Below the pieces are notes generated by a model, which saw only the letters and a list, made by a program, of their open reading frames with translations, was not told the origin of the DNA and ran no database searches. The translations under genes were made by a program, and so were the position numbers. 64,000 bases of DNA, from assembly GCF_001742165.1 (NCBI RefSeq), contig NZ_CP016442.1, positions 124,001-188,000 on the forward strand. Reading direction: 5' to 3'. Shown here piece by piece: positions 11,368 to 20,707 of the stretch. Source of the stretch: Burkholderia stabilis (GTDB lineage Bacteria > Pseudomonadota > Gammaproteobacteria > Burkholderiales > Burkholderiaceae). Every line of letters begins with the position of its first letter. Position 1 is the stretch's first letter.

Positions 11368-11631
11368 TTACTGGCTTGCGCCCGAAGCCGGAGCAGCCGT
11401 CGCTGCCGAAGCAGCCGACGCCACTGCAGCAGCAGCGTCGCTCGCAGCAGCCGTTGCCGACGAAGCAGCGGCAGCAGCGTCGCTCGCTGCACCAGCAACT
11501 GCCGAAGCAGCCGTCGAAGCAGCAGCAGCCGCGTCGCTTGCAGCCGACGAAGCAGCTTGATCAGCGCTCTTGTTGCAAGCAGCCAGTGCAACAGCAGCCA
11601 ACAGGGAAGCTACGAGGAGGGATTTCTTCAT
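11368..11631 (-). CDS. Alanine-rich small lipoprotein
   Basis: An 87-residue predicted lipoprotein. A Lys-Lys N-terminus, hydrophobic segment and lipobox LAAC (Cys19) are followed by a mature part of more than half Ala, with Ser and Asp spaced in a repeating pattern that would form one long amphipathic helix. It resembles the Lpp-like or AAA-rich lipoproteins of beta-proteobacteria; the exact role is unknown. The ATG at 11631 has AAGGA nine bases upstream. It ends at the shared terminator at 11322. Confidence 0.82.
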   Translation of the reverse strand: MKKSLLVASLLAAVALAACNKSADQAASSAASDAAAAASTAASAVAGAASDAAAAASSATAAASDAAAAVASAASAATAAPASGASQ

Positions 11632-11862
11632 GATCACGTCCTTTTATGGTTAAAGGTAAGCAACAGCGCGAAACAATACCGGTAATGTGCTCCAACACCG
11701 ACCTGGGCCGCTGGTGGAGATGCACTTCTAGAGCGTGAATCTTCCCTACGGCTTGGGCGGAAATTATATGCACTTTCCTATCGACCGTCGACAAATGCGG
11801 GGTCAATACGTTGTCTTTCCCATACAGAATTTGATCCGTACGGGCATACGGGGCGACTCACA

Positions 11863-13083
11863 CTAATTCCGGTTTCCGACCCGTATCCAGCCCGCACAAT
11901 ACCACTCGTGCAACAAGGCTGTCATCGAGGGGACCCGGGATAGTGTTACAAACCGTTTCGCCTCCATATAGCGTTGATTGGCCAGTTCGGGCAGCCATTC
12001 GCCGGCTTGCTCGAGCGGTCCTTCCTCGCCATTAATGAAGTACGAGCGCGCGTTATACATCAATGCGGCCCTTCTGTCGAGACACACGCCACGGCGTGAC
12101 GCTTGCGTGACGAAGGCGGCCTCGGACAGCGGGCGTGCCGGCGGATCGAATACGACGCTCGGTTTGGGCTCGCTCAGGTAACAACCGAGGAACTCGGAGA
12201 CGTCGCGTTTGCGCCAGCGGATGGCGTCGACGATCTCGGCGACGCGCTCGACCATTGCCGGAGGCAGCTGGGCGGGTGTATCGACGGCCGGCTGCTTCGG
12301 ATCGCGGTAGAGATCGTCGCCGCCCCCGTCGCGCAGGCCGCCGCGCTCCGCGAGATAGTACAGGAACTGCGCACCCAGCTCGCCGGCGGACGGGGCCCGG
12401 AAGCCGATCGAACAGGTCATGCATTCGCCTTCGGCGACGCCGTCGTGTGCGATGTGCGGCGGCAGGTAAAGCATGTCGCCGGGCTCCAGTACCCATTCGT
12501 CGCTCGGCTCGAAGTTTTCGAGGATCTTCAGCGGGACGTCCGGCTGCAGCGACAGGTCCTTTTGCGCACCGACGCGCCAGCGGCGCCGGCCTTCGACCTG
12601 CAGCAGGAATACGTCATACGAATCGAAATGCGGGCCGACGCCGCCGCCGTCCGTCGCATACGAGATCATCAGGTCGTCCAGGCGCGCGTCGGGGATGAAG
12701 CGGAAGCGGTCGAGCAGCGCGCGTGCCGCATCGACGTGCAGGTCGAGCCCCTGCACGAGCAGGGTCCAGGACTTGCGCGCGACGGCAGGCAGCGAGCCCG
12801 GCTCGAAGGGGCCGTGCACCAGTTGCCACTTGTTACGAAAATGGGTGATCAGTCGCGATTCCGCGTCATAGTCCGCTGCCAGCTCGAACAGTGCATCGTG
12901 CGTGACCGGCGACGCGACGCCGGGAATCGCCTGGCGGATCAGGAGCGGCTTCTTCTGCCAGTAGCGACGCATGAATTGCGCTGGCGTAAGGCCGCCGAGC
13001 AGCGGTGTGGGAAGATCGGAAGGCGGCGCGCCGAGCGGGGCGGCAGCGGCATCCCGCGGTTCGGCTTGAGACCGGTTGCGCAT
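11863..13083 (-). CDS. Cupin/JmjC-type ribosomal oxygenase, RoxA-like
   Basis: A 406-residue 2-oxoglutarate/Fe(II) oxygenase of the YcfD/RoxA group, which in E. coli hydroxylates an arginine of ribosomal protein L16. The iron triad is visible: HFDSYDVF supplies His and Asp near residue 150, and the later His is in PPHIAHDG near 205. The preceding QKKPLLIRQA and GGGVGPHFD segments are typical of the family. The C-terminal 150 residues form the winged-helix dimer region. I chose ATG 13083 over an upstream start because it leaves room for the divergent promoter of the SlyD-like gene. Confidence 0.85.
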   Translation of the reverse strand: MRNRSQAEPRDAAAAPLGAPPSDLPTPLLGGLTPAQFMRRYWQKKPLLIRQAIPGVASPVTHDALFELAADYDAESRLITHFRNKWQLVHGPFEPGSLPAVARKSWTLLVQGLDLHVDAARALLDRFRFIPDARLDDLMISYATDGGGVGPHFDSYDVFLLQVEGRRRWRVGAQKDLSLQPDVPLKILENFEPSDEWVLEPGDMLYLPPHIAHDGVAEGECMTCSIGFRAPSAGELGAQFLYYLAERGGLRDGGGDDLYRDPKQPAVDTPAQLPPAMVERVAEIVDAIRWRKRDVSEFLGCYLSEPKPSVVFDPPARPLSEAAFVTQASRRGVCLDRRAALMYNARSYFINGEEGPLEQAGEWLPELANQRYMEAKRFVTLSRVPSMTALLHEWYCAGWIRVGNRN

Positions 13084-13115
13084 CGTATAATGAGACTTGT
13101 ATTTGGGAGAATTGG

Positions 13116-13658
13116 ATGAAAATCGCAAAAAACACCGTCGTGTCGGTCACTTACAAGCTGTCGGATGCACAGGGCAATCTGATCGAGGAAAGCGACGAGC
13201 CGATGGTCTATCTGCACGGCGGCTATGATGGCACGTTCCCCAAGATCGAGGAACAGCTCGACGGCCAGGAGCCGGGCTACCAGGCGCAGATTCAGCTCGA
13301 GCCGCAAGACGCGTTCGGCGACTACGATCCCGAACTCGTGAAGGTCGAGCCGCGCGATCGTTTCCCCGAGCCGCTGGAAGTGGGCATGCAGTTCGAAGGC
13401 ACGCCGGAAGACGGTGACGAGGAAGTCGATTCACTGATCTACACGGTCACCGACGTCGCCGAAGACAAGGTCGTGCTCGATGGCAATCACCCGCTGGCAG
13501 GCATGGCGCTGCGTTTCGCGCTCACGGTGAAGGACGTTCGCGAAGCAACCGAAGACGAAATCGAGCATGAGCACGCGCACGGCGCGGAAGGGCTCGAGAT
13601 CGTCGACGAGGACGAAGACGAAGACGGCGAATCGCCGTCAGGGCGCACCCTGCACTGA
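13116..13658 (+). CDS. FKBP-type peptidyl-prolyl isomerase, SlyD-like
   Basis: A 180-residue FKBP of the SlyD type: an FKBP half (residues 1-70 and 125-150) interrupted by the insert-in-flap chaperone domain. The sequence KLSDAQGNLIEESDEP, LEPQDAFGDYDPELV and GNHPLAGMAL are diagnostic. The C-terminus is very acidic (VDEDEDEDGE) with a few His residues, but lacks the long Cys/His metal tail of E. coli SlyD. It catalyses prolyl isomerisation and helps folding in the cytoplasm. The last 21 bases overlap the convergent phosphoesterase gene. Confidence 0.92.
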   Translation: MKIAKNTVVSVTYKLSDAQGNLIEESDEPMVYLHGGYDGTFPKIEEQLDGQEPGYQAQIQLEPQDAFGDYDPELVKVEPRDRFPEPLEVGMQFEGTPEDGDEEVDSLIYTVTDVAEDKVVLDGNHPLAGMALRFALTVKDVREATEDEIEHEHAHGAEGLEIVDEDEDEDGESPSGRTLH

Positions 13659-14897
13659 GCTCGCGGGCAGACCAGGCGCCGGCCCTGATGCAGGGGGCGG
13701 CGCACTGCCCGGCGCGGCACCATCACCCTGCAGCGGCGGCGCGACCGACGACGAGTCGGGCAGCGCCGGCAACGCGGGGATTTCCGGCATCTGGGGCAGC
13801 GGGACGTCGTCGTGCGGCACGACCGGCAGCGCGGGCGGCACAGGCAGGTTCTTCGGCACCTCCTGCAGGCTCACGTTGAAGATCGTCTGTCGTGCCGGCG
13901 ACACGTTCACCTTCACCCATTGATTCACCGGATGGCGCGGTCCGATCGCGACACGCGTCACGTTTCCTACCAGCTCACCGTCGTCGGTACGCAGCGGACG
14001 GTCGATCAGAAAACCGTTCGCCAGCGGTTCGCCGCTTGCGTGCATCACCAGTATCGGGCCGCGGAACGTCGCCGCCGCCTTCACCAGCGTTCGTTTCAGT
14101 TCCCGGAAGCCGTCGCGTACGCGCGGCCGGTTGAAACGCAGCCATGCGAAGCGTTCCGCGCGTTCATAGCGTTCGAACTGCGGATCACCTTCGAAAATGA
14201 CCACCATCGCGCGCGCCTCGCGCCGCTTCGCATATTCGGCCGCGTGGTCGATCCAGAAACCGTTCGCGATGATGCGGTCCTCGAATTCGCCGTTGCGGCC
14301 GCCGGCCGTCAGGAAATGATTGTTCGGCGCCGGTGCGTTGAGCGCGACGTAGACGATGTCGTCGCGCATCCAGCGTGCGTTCTCGCGATACGGGCGGAAG
14401 CGTGCAACTTCGCTTTCCCGCGTGATCTGCAGCGCGCCGGGGTCGGGCAGCGCTGAATCGGCGAGGAGGGTCTGCCGCAGGAAGTCGAGCCGCTCGACCG
14501 GATCGTAGCCGCCGCCGGCCGCGGTATTGCAGCTTACCCAGTCGTCGTGGCCGGGGATGAACACGAGCGGCACGCGTGCCGAATCCAGGATCGCCCCGCG
14601 CGCCGAATACAGCGCGTCGCGGCACGCTTCCTTCGAGCCCTTGAGATCGCCCGCATAGACGACGAAAGCGAGGTTGCGCTCGCGCGCGATCGCGTCGAGC
14701 AGCCGCTGCGCGGCTGGCTCATCCGCCGGCACGTTGATGACGCCCGACACGACCGCGAACGAGTAGGGCGTGGTGGTGCGCTTCGGCGGCGCGGCCAGCG
14801 CGCCGGCCTGTGCGAGCGCAAGCGCCATCGCGACGAGCGCGGCGGCGGTGCGGGCCCGCAGGCCCGACGCAATGCGCTTACGCGTGCCCGTCGGCAT
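13638..14897 (-). CDS. Exported calcineurin-like metallophosphoesterase
   Basis: A 419-residue protein with an N-terminal signal peptide (Arg-rich start, Ala/Leu core, cleavage near ALAAPPK). Phosphoesterase-like motifs follow: [16 protein letters not shown] near residue 75 and [11 protein letters not shown] near 110 correspond to GDxxD/G and GNHD variants. A late [11 protein letters not shown] may provide the C-terminal His. The C-terminal 80 residues are Pro-rich and low complexity. Substrate unknown. Its start overlaps the mutS stop by 20 bases, so the two are translationally linked. Confidence 0.75.
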   Translation of the reverse strand: MPTGTRKRIASGLRARTAAALVAMALALAQAGALAAPPKRTTTPYSFAVVSGVINVPADEPAAQRLLDAIARERNLAFVVYAGDLKGSKEACRDALYSARGAILDSARVPLVFIPGHDDWVSCNTAAGGGYDPVERLDFLRQTLLADSALPDPGALQITRESEVARFRPYRENARWMRDDIVYVALNAPAPNNHFLTAGGRNGEFEDRIIANGFWIDHAAEYAKRREARAMVVIFEGDPQFERYERAERFAWLRFNRPRVRDGFRELKRTLVKAAATFRGPILVMHASGEPLANGFLIDRPLRTDDGELVGNVTRVAIGPRHPVNQWVKVNVSPARQTIFNVSLQEVPKNLPVPPALPVVPHDDVPLPQMPEIPALPALPDSSSVAPPLQGDGAAPGSAPPPASGPAPGLPASSVQGAP

Positions 14898-17367
14898 CGT
14901 GCGACCTGACCAGCGTGCGCAGTTCGTACAGCAGGTCGAGCGCCTCGCGCGGTTTGAGATCGTCGGGATCGATGTCGCGCAGCTTGTCGAGCGCCGGATG
15001 CGGCGTGTCGGGCAGCGTGGGCGCATCTGCGCATTCGAGATCGTCGGTGGCTATCGGCTGCGTGCTGAACAGGTCGAGTTGCGGCGTGTGCTGCGTCGCC
15101 GATTGCTGTTCGAGATAGGCGAGGTGCTTGCGCGCCGCACGGATCACGGGCGCCGGGACGCCCGCGAGCTGCGCGACCTGCAGGCCGTAGCTCTGGTTCG
15201 CCGGGCCTTCGTTGACCGCGTGCAGGAACACGATGCCGTGGCCGTGCTCGACGGCCGACAGGTGGACGTTGGCCGCTTGCGGGAATTCGCCCGGCAGTTG
15301 CGTCAGCTCGAAGTAGTGCGTCGCGAACAGCGTGTAGCAGGCGTTGTGCGCCAGCAGGTGACGCGCGATCGCCCACGCGAGCGCGAGGCCGTCGAACGTC
15401 GACGTGCCGCGGCCGATCTCGTCCATCAGCACGAGGCTTTGCGGCGTCGCGTCGTTGAGGATCGCCGCGGCCTCCGTCATCTCGACCATGAACGTCGAGC
15501 GGCCGCCCGCGAGATCGTCGGCCGCGCCGATGCGCGTGAAGATCCGGTCGATCGGGCCGAAGCAGGCCGACTTCGCCGGCACGTAGCTGCCGACGTAAGC
15601 CATCAGCGCGATCAGCGCGGTCTGCCGCATGAACGTCGACTTACCGCCCATGTTCGGGCCGGTGATCAGCAGCAGCTTGCGCTCGGGGCCGAACCGGCAG
15701 TCGTTGGCGATGAACTGTTCGACCTGCGCTTCGACGACCGGGTGGCGGCCCTGTTCGATTTCGATGCCGATCTCGTCGGTGAAGGTCGGCGCGACCCAGT
15801 CGAGCGCACGGGCGCGCTCGGCGAATGCGGCGAGCAGGTCGAGCTCGGCGAGCGCCGACGCGACGCGCTGGCACTCGGGGATGAAAGGCAGCAGCGCCTG
15901 CAGCACCGCGTCGTACAGCGCGCGCTCGCGGGCCAGCGCGCGTTCCTGCGCGGACAGTGCCTTGTCCTCGAACGTCTTCAGTTCGGGCGTGATGTAACGC
16001 TCGGCGTTCTTCAGCGTCTGGCGACGGCGGTAATCGTCGGGCACCTTGTCGGTCTGGCCGCGGGTGACTTCGATGTAGAAGCCGTGCACTTTGTTGTATT
16101 CGACGCGCAGGTTCGCGATGCCGGTGCGCGCGCGTTCGCGCGCTTCGAGATCGATCAGGAACTGTCCGCAGTTTTCCGAGATGTCGCGCAGTTCGTCGAG
16201 GTCGGCGTCGTAGCCGCGTGCGATCACGCCACCGTCGCGCACCATGGCGGCCGGTTCCGGCGCAATCGCGCTCGTCAGCAGGTCGAGGCATTCGGCGGGT
16301 GGTGCGAGCGCGGCGTCGACGCGCGTGAGCGCGTCCGCGTTCGCGACGATTGCGCTGATGCGCTCACGCAGCGCCGGCAGCGCGGCGAATGTGTCGCGCA
16401 GGCTCGACAGGTCGCGCGGGCGCGCGGACAACAACGCGAGACGCCCGGTGATTCGTTCGACGTCGGCGATCTGGCGCAGCGCGCTGCGCAGCGAGTCGAG
16501 GCTTGCGCTCGCCGGCGCGTCGAGCAGTGCGCCGATTGCCTGCTGGCGCGATTGCGCGGCGACCGACGCGCGCGGCGGGTGATGCAGCCAGTGGCGCAGC
16601 AGACGGCTGCCCATCGTCGTGCAGCAGGTGTCGAGCAGCGAATACAGCGTCGGCGATTCGGTGCCGCGCAGCGTCTCGGTCAGTTCGAGGTTGCGGCGCG
16701 TGGCCGGATCGAGCCCGATGTATTCGGTTTCGTTCTCGACTTTCAGGCTGCGCACGTGCCGCAGTTGCTGGCCTTGCGTGGCCGCCGCATAGAGCAGCAG
16801 CGCGCCGGCCGCGCCGCAGGCGCTCGTCAGCGAATGTGCGCCGAAGCCGTCGAGGCCTGCGACATCGAGCTGATCGCACAGGCGCTGCGTGCCCGACGCG
16901 ATGTCGAAGTGCCACGCCGGCACGCGCTTGGCCGCGCCCGTGCCGGCCGGCACGGTGTCGGTCGCGCCGTCCGCCGTCAGGATTTCGGCCGGCCGGATGC
17001 GCTCAAGCGCAGCGCCGAGCTGCTCGGGTTCGATTTCGGCGAGCCGCAGCGCGCCGCTGGCGAGGTTCAGCCACGCGAGGCCGATGTTGACCGCGACGCC
17101 GCGCTTGTTGTGGCCCGTGCACATCGCGAGCAGGTAGACGTCGTTCTTGTCGGACAGCAGCGCGGCATCGGTCAGCGTGCCGGGCGTGACGACGCGCACG
17201 ACCTTGCGCTCGACCGGGCCTTTCGACGTGGCCGGATCGCCGATCTGCTCGCAGATCGCGACCGATTCGCCCATCTTCACGAGCTTCGCCAGATACTGTT
17301 CGACCGCGTGATGCGGTACGCCGGCCATCTTGATCGGCGTGCCGGCCGATGCGCCGCGCTGCGTGAG
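14878..17367 (-). pseudogene. mutS: mutS 3' part (connector, clamp, ATPase), cut off by an insertion
   Basis: This is the larger part of the mismatch-repair ATPase MutS, from LTQRGASAG to the natural C-terminus. The Walker [10 protein letters not shown], Walker [13 protein letters not shown] and the helix-turn-helix near the C-terminus are intact. The N-terminal mismatch-binding domain, with its GDFYELF wedge motif, lies 5.8 kb away at 23150-23341. The reading frame runs up to 17367, where the codon pair DNA for Leu-Thr is interrupted by the arsenic island. No proper start codon or ribosome site for the remaining frame is evident; a TTG at 17370 lies inside the island. MutS is therefore most likely non-functional here. 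Confidence 0.92.
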
Positions 17368-17426
17368 CAACTGTCTTGAAAGTCAAGCCACGCAGGCTTG
17401 ATCCAGCATAAGCGGCATTGCCATTG

Positions 17427-17452
17427 ATTCAATAATTGATGTATTATTGAAT
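17427..17452. promoter_or_regulatory. ArsR operator
   Basis: Perfect 10-bp inverted repeat ATTCAATAAT / ATTATTGAAT with a 6-base spacer, ending one base before the arsR start codon. AT-rich dyads of this kind are bound by ArsR/SmtB repressors, so autorepression relieved by arsenite is expected. Confidence 0.85.
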
Positions 17453-17453
17453 A

Positions 17454-17783
17454 ATGAATGAAGCCCAAGCCGTTTCCGCCCTCGGTGCCCTGGCCCATGC
17501 CCAGCGCCTGCGCGTGTTCCGATCCCTAGTCGTCGCCGGCCCCGAAGGGCTCACGCCCAGCGTTCTGGCCGATCAGCTCGACGTGGCCCGCAACGCGCTG
17601 TCCTTCCACCTGAAGGAACTGGCTCATGCTGGCCTCGTCACCATCGAACAGCAAGGCCGCAACCTGATCTACCGCGCCGACTTCAGCCAGATGAATGGGC
17701 TGCTCGGCTACCTGACCGAGCACTGCTGCCAAGGCAGCACGTGCGAGGTCAGTGATTCCTCCTCTGCCTGTACCTCCTGCTGA
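17454..17783 (+). CDS. arsR: ArsR-family metalloregulator
   Basis: A 109-residue winged-helix repressor. The recognition helix is in LADQLDVARNALSFHLKEL (about residues 38-56) and the wing in VTIEQQGRNLIYRAD. The cysteines expected to bind As(III) are clustered at the C-terminus (HCCQGSTC, then a final CTSC), unlike E. coli ArsR where they sit in the DNA-binding helix. It begins the island and an inverted-repeat operator covers its start. It should repress the downstream genes through 20310 until arsenite binds. Confidence 0.92.
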   Translation: MNEAQAVSALGALAHAQRLRVFRSLVVAGPEGLTPSVLADQLDVARNALSFHLKELAHAGLVTIEQQGRNLIYRADFSQMNGLLGYLTEHCCQGSTCEVSDSSSACTSC

Positions 17784-17795
17784 AAGGATCTCCCC

Positions 17796-18266
17796 ATGAA
17801 GCGCTTCCACGTCCACCTGCACGTCGATGACCTGAACCGCAGCATCGGCTTCTATTCCCAACTGTTCGCCGCGCAGCCCGCGCGCGTCAAAAGCGACTAC
17901 GCCAAATGGATGCTCGAAGACCCGCCGGTCAACTTCGCCATCTCCACACGTGGCAACAAGCCGGGCATTGACCACCTGGGTATCCAGACCGACGATGCCG
18001 AGGAATTGGCGGTGCTGAAGGCCCGCGCCGAGGCGGCCGACATGACGCTGCTGGACGAGGGCACCACGACCTGCTGCTACGCGCGCAGCGAGAAGCACTG
18101 GATCACCGACCCGCAGGGCGTGGCCTGGGAGCACTTTCACACGCTGGGCAATATTCCGGTCTTTAACGAAGCGGCGCCTGCAGCGACTTCCGCCGCAGCG
18201 TGCTGTACCCCGGTGCGCGGCAAGCCGATGGGCGTTGCGGTGAAGCCGGCCTCCTCCTGCTGCTGA
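17796..18266 (+). CDS. arsI: ArsI-type C-As lyase or CadI-like glyoxalase-fold protein
   Basis: A 156-residue vicinal-oxygen-chelate protein. Metal ligands are suggested by the first His in FHVHLHVDDL, the His in GIDHLGIQ and a Glu in AWEHFHT. The paired cysteines of TTCCYARSEKHW match the Cys-Cys that binds trivalent organoarsenicals in ArsI, which breaks the C-As bond of methylarsenite. An additional Cys-rich tail (ACCTPV, SSCC) could also bind arsenic. It lies 12 bases after arsR. An annotation as ArsI/CadI family is safe; the C-As lyase activity is inference from the Cys pair. Confidence 0.8.
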   Translation: MKRFHVHLHVDDLNRSIGFYSQLFAAQPARVKSDYAKWMLEDPPVNFAISTRGNKPGIDHLGIQTDDAEELAVLKARAEAADMTLLDEGTTTCCYARSEKHWITDPQGVAWEHFHTLGNIPVFNEAAPAATSAAACCTPVRGKPMGVAVKPASSCC

Positions 18267-18278
18267 TGTGAGATACCC

Positions 18279-18776
18279 ATGACCACCGACAAGATCTACA
18301 GCGCCCTGTTCATCTGCACGGGTAACTCGGCTCGCTCCATCCTGGCCGAAGGCATCCTCAATGAATTGGGCCAGGGGCGCTTTCGCGCCTACTCGGCGGG
18401 CAGCCACCCCAAGGGCGAAGTCCACCCACTGGCGCTCGCCACGCTGGAGCGGCTGCACATGCCGACCGCTGGCTACCGCAGCAAGAACTGGGATGAGTTC
18501 GCGGCGCCCGGTGCACCGGAGCTGGATTTCATATTCACGGTCTGCGACAACGCCGCCGGCGAGGTCTGCCCGGTGTGGCCGGGACGGCCAATGTCGGCGC
18601 ATTGGGGCGTTCCTGACCCCGCAGCCGTCAAAGGCACCGATGAGCAGAAGCGCAAGGCATTCACGGATGCGGCGCTGACGCTGCGCCGACGCATCGAGCT
18701 GTTCCTGTCGCTGCCGCTGCAGCGGCTGGACGCCATGTCGTTGCAGCATGAGCTGCGCAATATCGGTACGAAGTGA
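18279..18776 (+). CDS. arsC: Arsenate reductase, low-molecular-weight phosphatase type
   Basis: A 165-residue protein with the phosphatase-like P-loop CTGNSARS at residues 14-21, where the Cys attacks arsenate. Later residues VCDNAAGEVCPVWPG provide the second Cys pair used in the disulfide cascade of the thioredoxin-coupled class. It reduces arsenate to arsenite for export by the ACR3 pump encoded next, 10 bases downstream. Confidence 0.92.
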   Translation: MTTDKIYSALFICTGNSARSILAEGILNELGQGRFRAYSAGSHPKGEVHPLALATLERLHMPTAGYRSKNWDEFAAPGAPELDFIFTVCDNAAGEVCPVWPGRPMSAHWGVPDPAAVKGTDEQKRKAFTDAALTLRRRIELFLSLPLQRLDAMSLQHELRNIGTK

Positions 18777-18786
18777 GGCCGGGGCA

Positions 18787-19872
18787 ATGAATGCAATCCC
18801 TGAAGCGCTGCGGCCTGAACAAGCGCCGCAGCCCATGAGCCTCTTCGAGCGCTACCTGACGCTGTGGGTGTTCCTGTGCATCGTGCTGGGCGTGGCCCTG
18901 GGCCAGTTCGCACCCGGCGTGTTCCAGGCCATCGGCCGCCTCGAGGTCGCGCAGGTCAACCTGCCGGTGGGCCTGTTGATCTGGGTCATGGTCATTCCCA
19001 TGCTGCTCAAGGTGGACTTCGGTGCGCTGGGCCAGGTCAGGCAGCATTGGCGCGGCATTGGCGTGACGCTGTTCATCAACTGGGCCGTCAAGCCGTTTTC
19101 GATGGCGCTGCTGGCCTGGATCTTCGTGCGCCAGATCTTCGCCCAGTGGCTGCCGGCCGACCAGCTCGACAGCTATGTTGCCGGCCTGATCCTGCTGGCC
19201 GCCGCGCCCTGCACGGCCATGGTCTTCGTCTGGAGCCGGCTGACCGGCGGCGACCCGGCGTTCACGCTGTCGCAGGTGGCGCTGAACGACACCATCATGG
19301 TCTTCGCCTTTGCGCCCATCGTCGGCCTGCTGCTGGGCCTGTCGTCCATCAGCGTGCCCTGGAGCACGCTGATGGTGTCGGTGCTGCTCTACATCGTGAT
19401 CCCGGTCATCCTCGCGCAACTCTGGCGCCGCGCGCTGCTGCGCCAGGGCCAGGCCGCCTTCGATGCCGCGCTGGCCCGCATCGGCCCGCTGTCCATGGCC
19501 GCGCTGCTGCTCACGCTGGTGCTGCTGTTCGCCTTCCAGGGCGAGGCCATCCTGCGCCAACCGCTGGTGATCGCCATGCTGGCCGTGCCCATCCTGATCC
19601 AGGTGCTGTTCAACTCGGGGCTGGCCTACTGGCTCAACCGCCAGGTGGGCGAGCAGCACCGCATCGCCTGCCCGTCGGCACTGATCGGCGCTTCCAATTT
19701 CTTCGAATTGGCGGTGGCCGCCGCCATCAGCCTGTTCGGCTTCCAGTCCGGCGCGGCGCTGGCCACCGTGGTCGGCGTGCTGATCGAGGTACCCGTGATG
19801 CTGCTGGTCGTGCGCGTGGTCAACCGCTCGCGCGGCTGGTACGAATGCGGCCCGAACCCTCCCTCCCGCTAA
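18787..19872 (+). CDS. acr3: ACR3-family arsenite efflux permease
   Basis: A 361-residue inner-membrane protein with about ten hydrophobic helices. The ACR3 signature appears in AAAPCTAMVFVWSRLTGGDP, whose Cys is the conserved thiolate needed for As(III) transport, and in ALIGASNFFELAVA. It exports arsenite using the proton gradient, without a separate ATPase. The ATG at 18787 follows the arsC stop by 10 bases. It sits between two arsenate reductase genes in the same operon. Confidence 0.93.
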   Translation: MNAIPEALRPEQAPQPMSLFERYLTLWVFLCIVLGVALGQFAPGVFQAIGRLEVAQVNLPVGLLIWVMVIPMLLKVDFGALGQVRQHWRGIGVTLFINWAVKPFSMALLAWIFVRQIFAQWLPADQLDSYVAGLILLAAAPCTAMVFVWSRLTGGDPAFTLSQVALNDTIMVFAFAPIVGLLLGLSSISVPWSTLMVSVLLYIVIPVILAQLWRRALLRQGQAAFDAALARIGPLSMAALLLTLVLLFAFQGEAILRQPLVIAMLAVPILIQVLFNSGLAYWLNRQVGEQHRIACPSALIGASNFFELAVAAAISLFGFQSGAALATVVGVLIEVPVMLLVVRVVNRSRGWYECGPNPPSR

Positions 19873-19887
19873 CCCAGGCAAGCCACC

Positions 19888-20310
19888 ATGAGCAACATCA
19901 CCATCTACCACAACCCCGCCTGCGGCACGTCGCGCAACGTGCTGGCCCTGATCCGCAACAGCGGCGAGGAGCCCACGGTCATCGAGTACCTGAAGACGCC
20001 GCCCGACCGGGCGACGCTGACGGCACTGATCGCCGCGATGGGCGTATCGGCGCGCGCCGTGCTGCGCGAGAAAGGCACGCCCTATGCCGAGCTGGGCCTG
20101 GATGACCCGCAGTGGAGCGACGTGCAGTTGATCGACTTCATGCTCCAGCACCCCGTCCTCATCAACCGGCCCATCGTGGTCACGCCGCTGGGCACGCGCC
20201 TGTGCCGGCCATCGGAGGCCGTGCTGGACATCTTGCCGCAGCCGCAGCGCGGCGCGTTCAACAAAGAGGATGGTGAGGCCGTGGTGGATGCTGAGGGTCG
20301 CAAGGTCTAA
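19888..20310 (+). CDS. arsC: Arsenate reductase, glutaredoxin-dependent type
   Basis: A 140-residue thioredoxin-fold arsenate reductase, like plasmid R773 ArsC. The catalytic Cys is in NPACGTSRN (Cys12) and the arginine triad that holds arsenate includes those of LINRPIVVTPLG. It is unrelated to the phosphatase-type reductase two genes upstream, so the operon carries both mechanisms. It starts 15 bases after the pump gene. Confidence 0.93.
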   Translation: MSNITIYHNPACGTSRNVLALIRNSGEEPTVIEYLKTPPDRATLTALIAAMGVSARAVLREKGTPYAELGLDDPQWSDVQLIDFMLQHPVLINRPIVVTPLGTRLCRPSEAVLDILPQPQRGAFNKEDGEAVVDAEGRKV

Positions 20311-20350
20311 ATACCTCTGCGTGCGCAGTCGGGTGATCTGAAGCTGATAT

Positions 20351-20378
20351 TATCGAATTTCGTTATCGATATTCGATA
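20351..20378. promoter_or_regulatory. Operator of the PadR-like regulator
   Basis: Inverted repeat TATCGAAT / ATTCGATA with perfect 8-bp arms and a 12-base spacer. The right arm reaches the first base of the regulator's start codon, as expected of an autoregulatory site. Confidence 0.7.
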
Positions 20379-20707
20379 TGAAAGAACAATCGACACCGCG
20401 CGCTATGGAGCACCACGACTTGCTGTCGGGACTGATCCGCCTGCATGTGCTGCACCACGCGGCCGAGCAGGAGATCTACGGGCAATGGATGATCGACGAG
20501 CTGGCCCACCACGGCTACCGCCTCTCTCCCGGAACGCTGTACCCGATGTTGCACAAGATGGAGCGCGACGGCTACCTCGTCTCCCGCCAGGAGCGTGAAG
20601 GGCGCACCGTGCGCAAGCTCTACACGATCACGCCCAAGGGCAAGGAAGGCTTGGCACTGGCCAAGGAACGCATCCGGGAGTTCACCGGGGAGGCGATGCA
20701 CAAATGA
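20378..20707 (+). CDS. PadR-family transcriptional regulator
   Basis: A 109-residue PadR-type winged helix. The typical sequence LSPGTLYPMLHKMERDGYL (recognition helix and turn) and the wing REGRTVRKLYTITPKG are present, followed by the C-terminal dimer helix. It overlaps the chrA start by four bases (ATGA), so the two proteins are co-produced and it probably controls chrA. PadR-like genes next to chrA are common; chromate response is an inference. Confidence 0.87.
   Translation: MKEQSTPRAMEHHDLLSGLIRLHVLHHAAEQEIYGQWMIDELAHHGYRLSPGTLYPMLHKMERDGYLVSRQEREGRTVRKLYTITPKGKEGLALAKERIREFTGEAMHK

Noticed and set aside
14770..17379. Long + strand frame opposite mutS
   Set aside because: Antisense shadow of mutS with no start signal.
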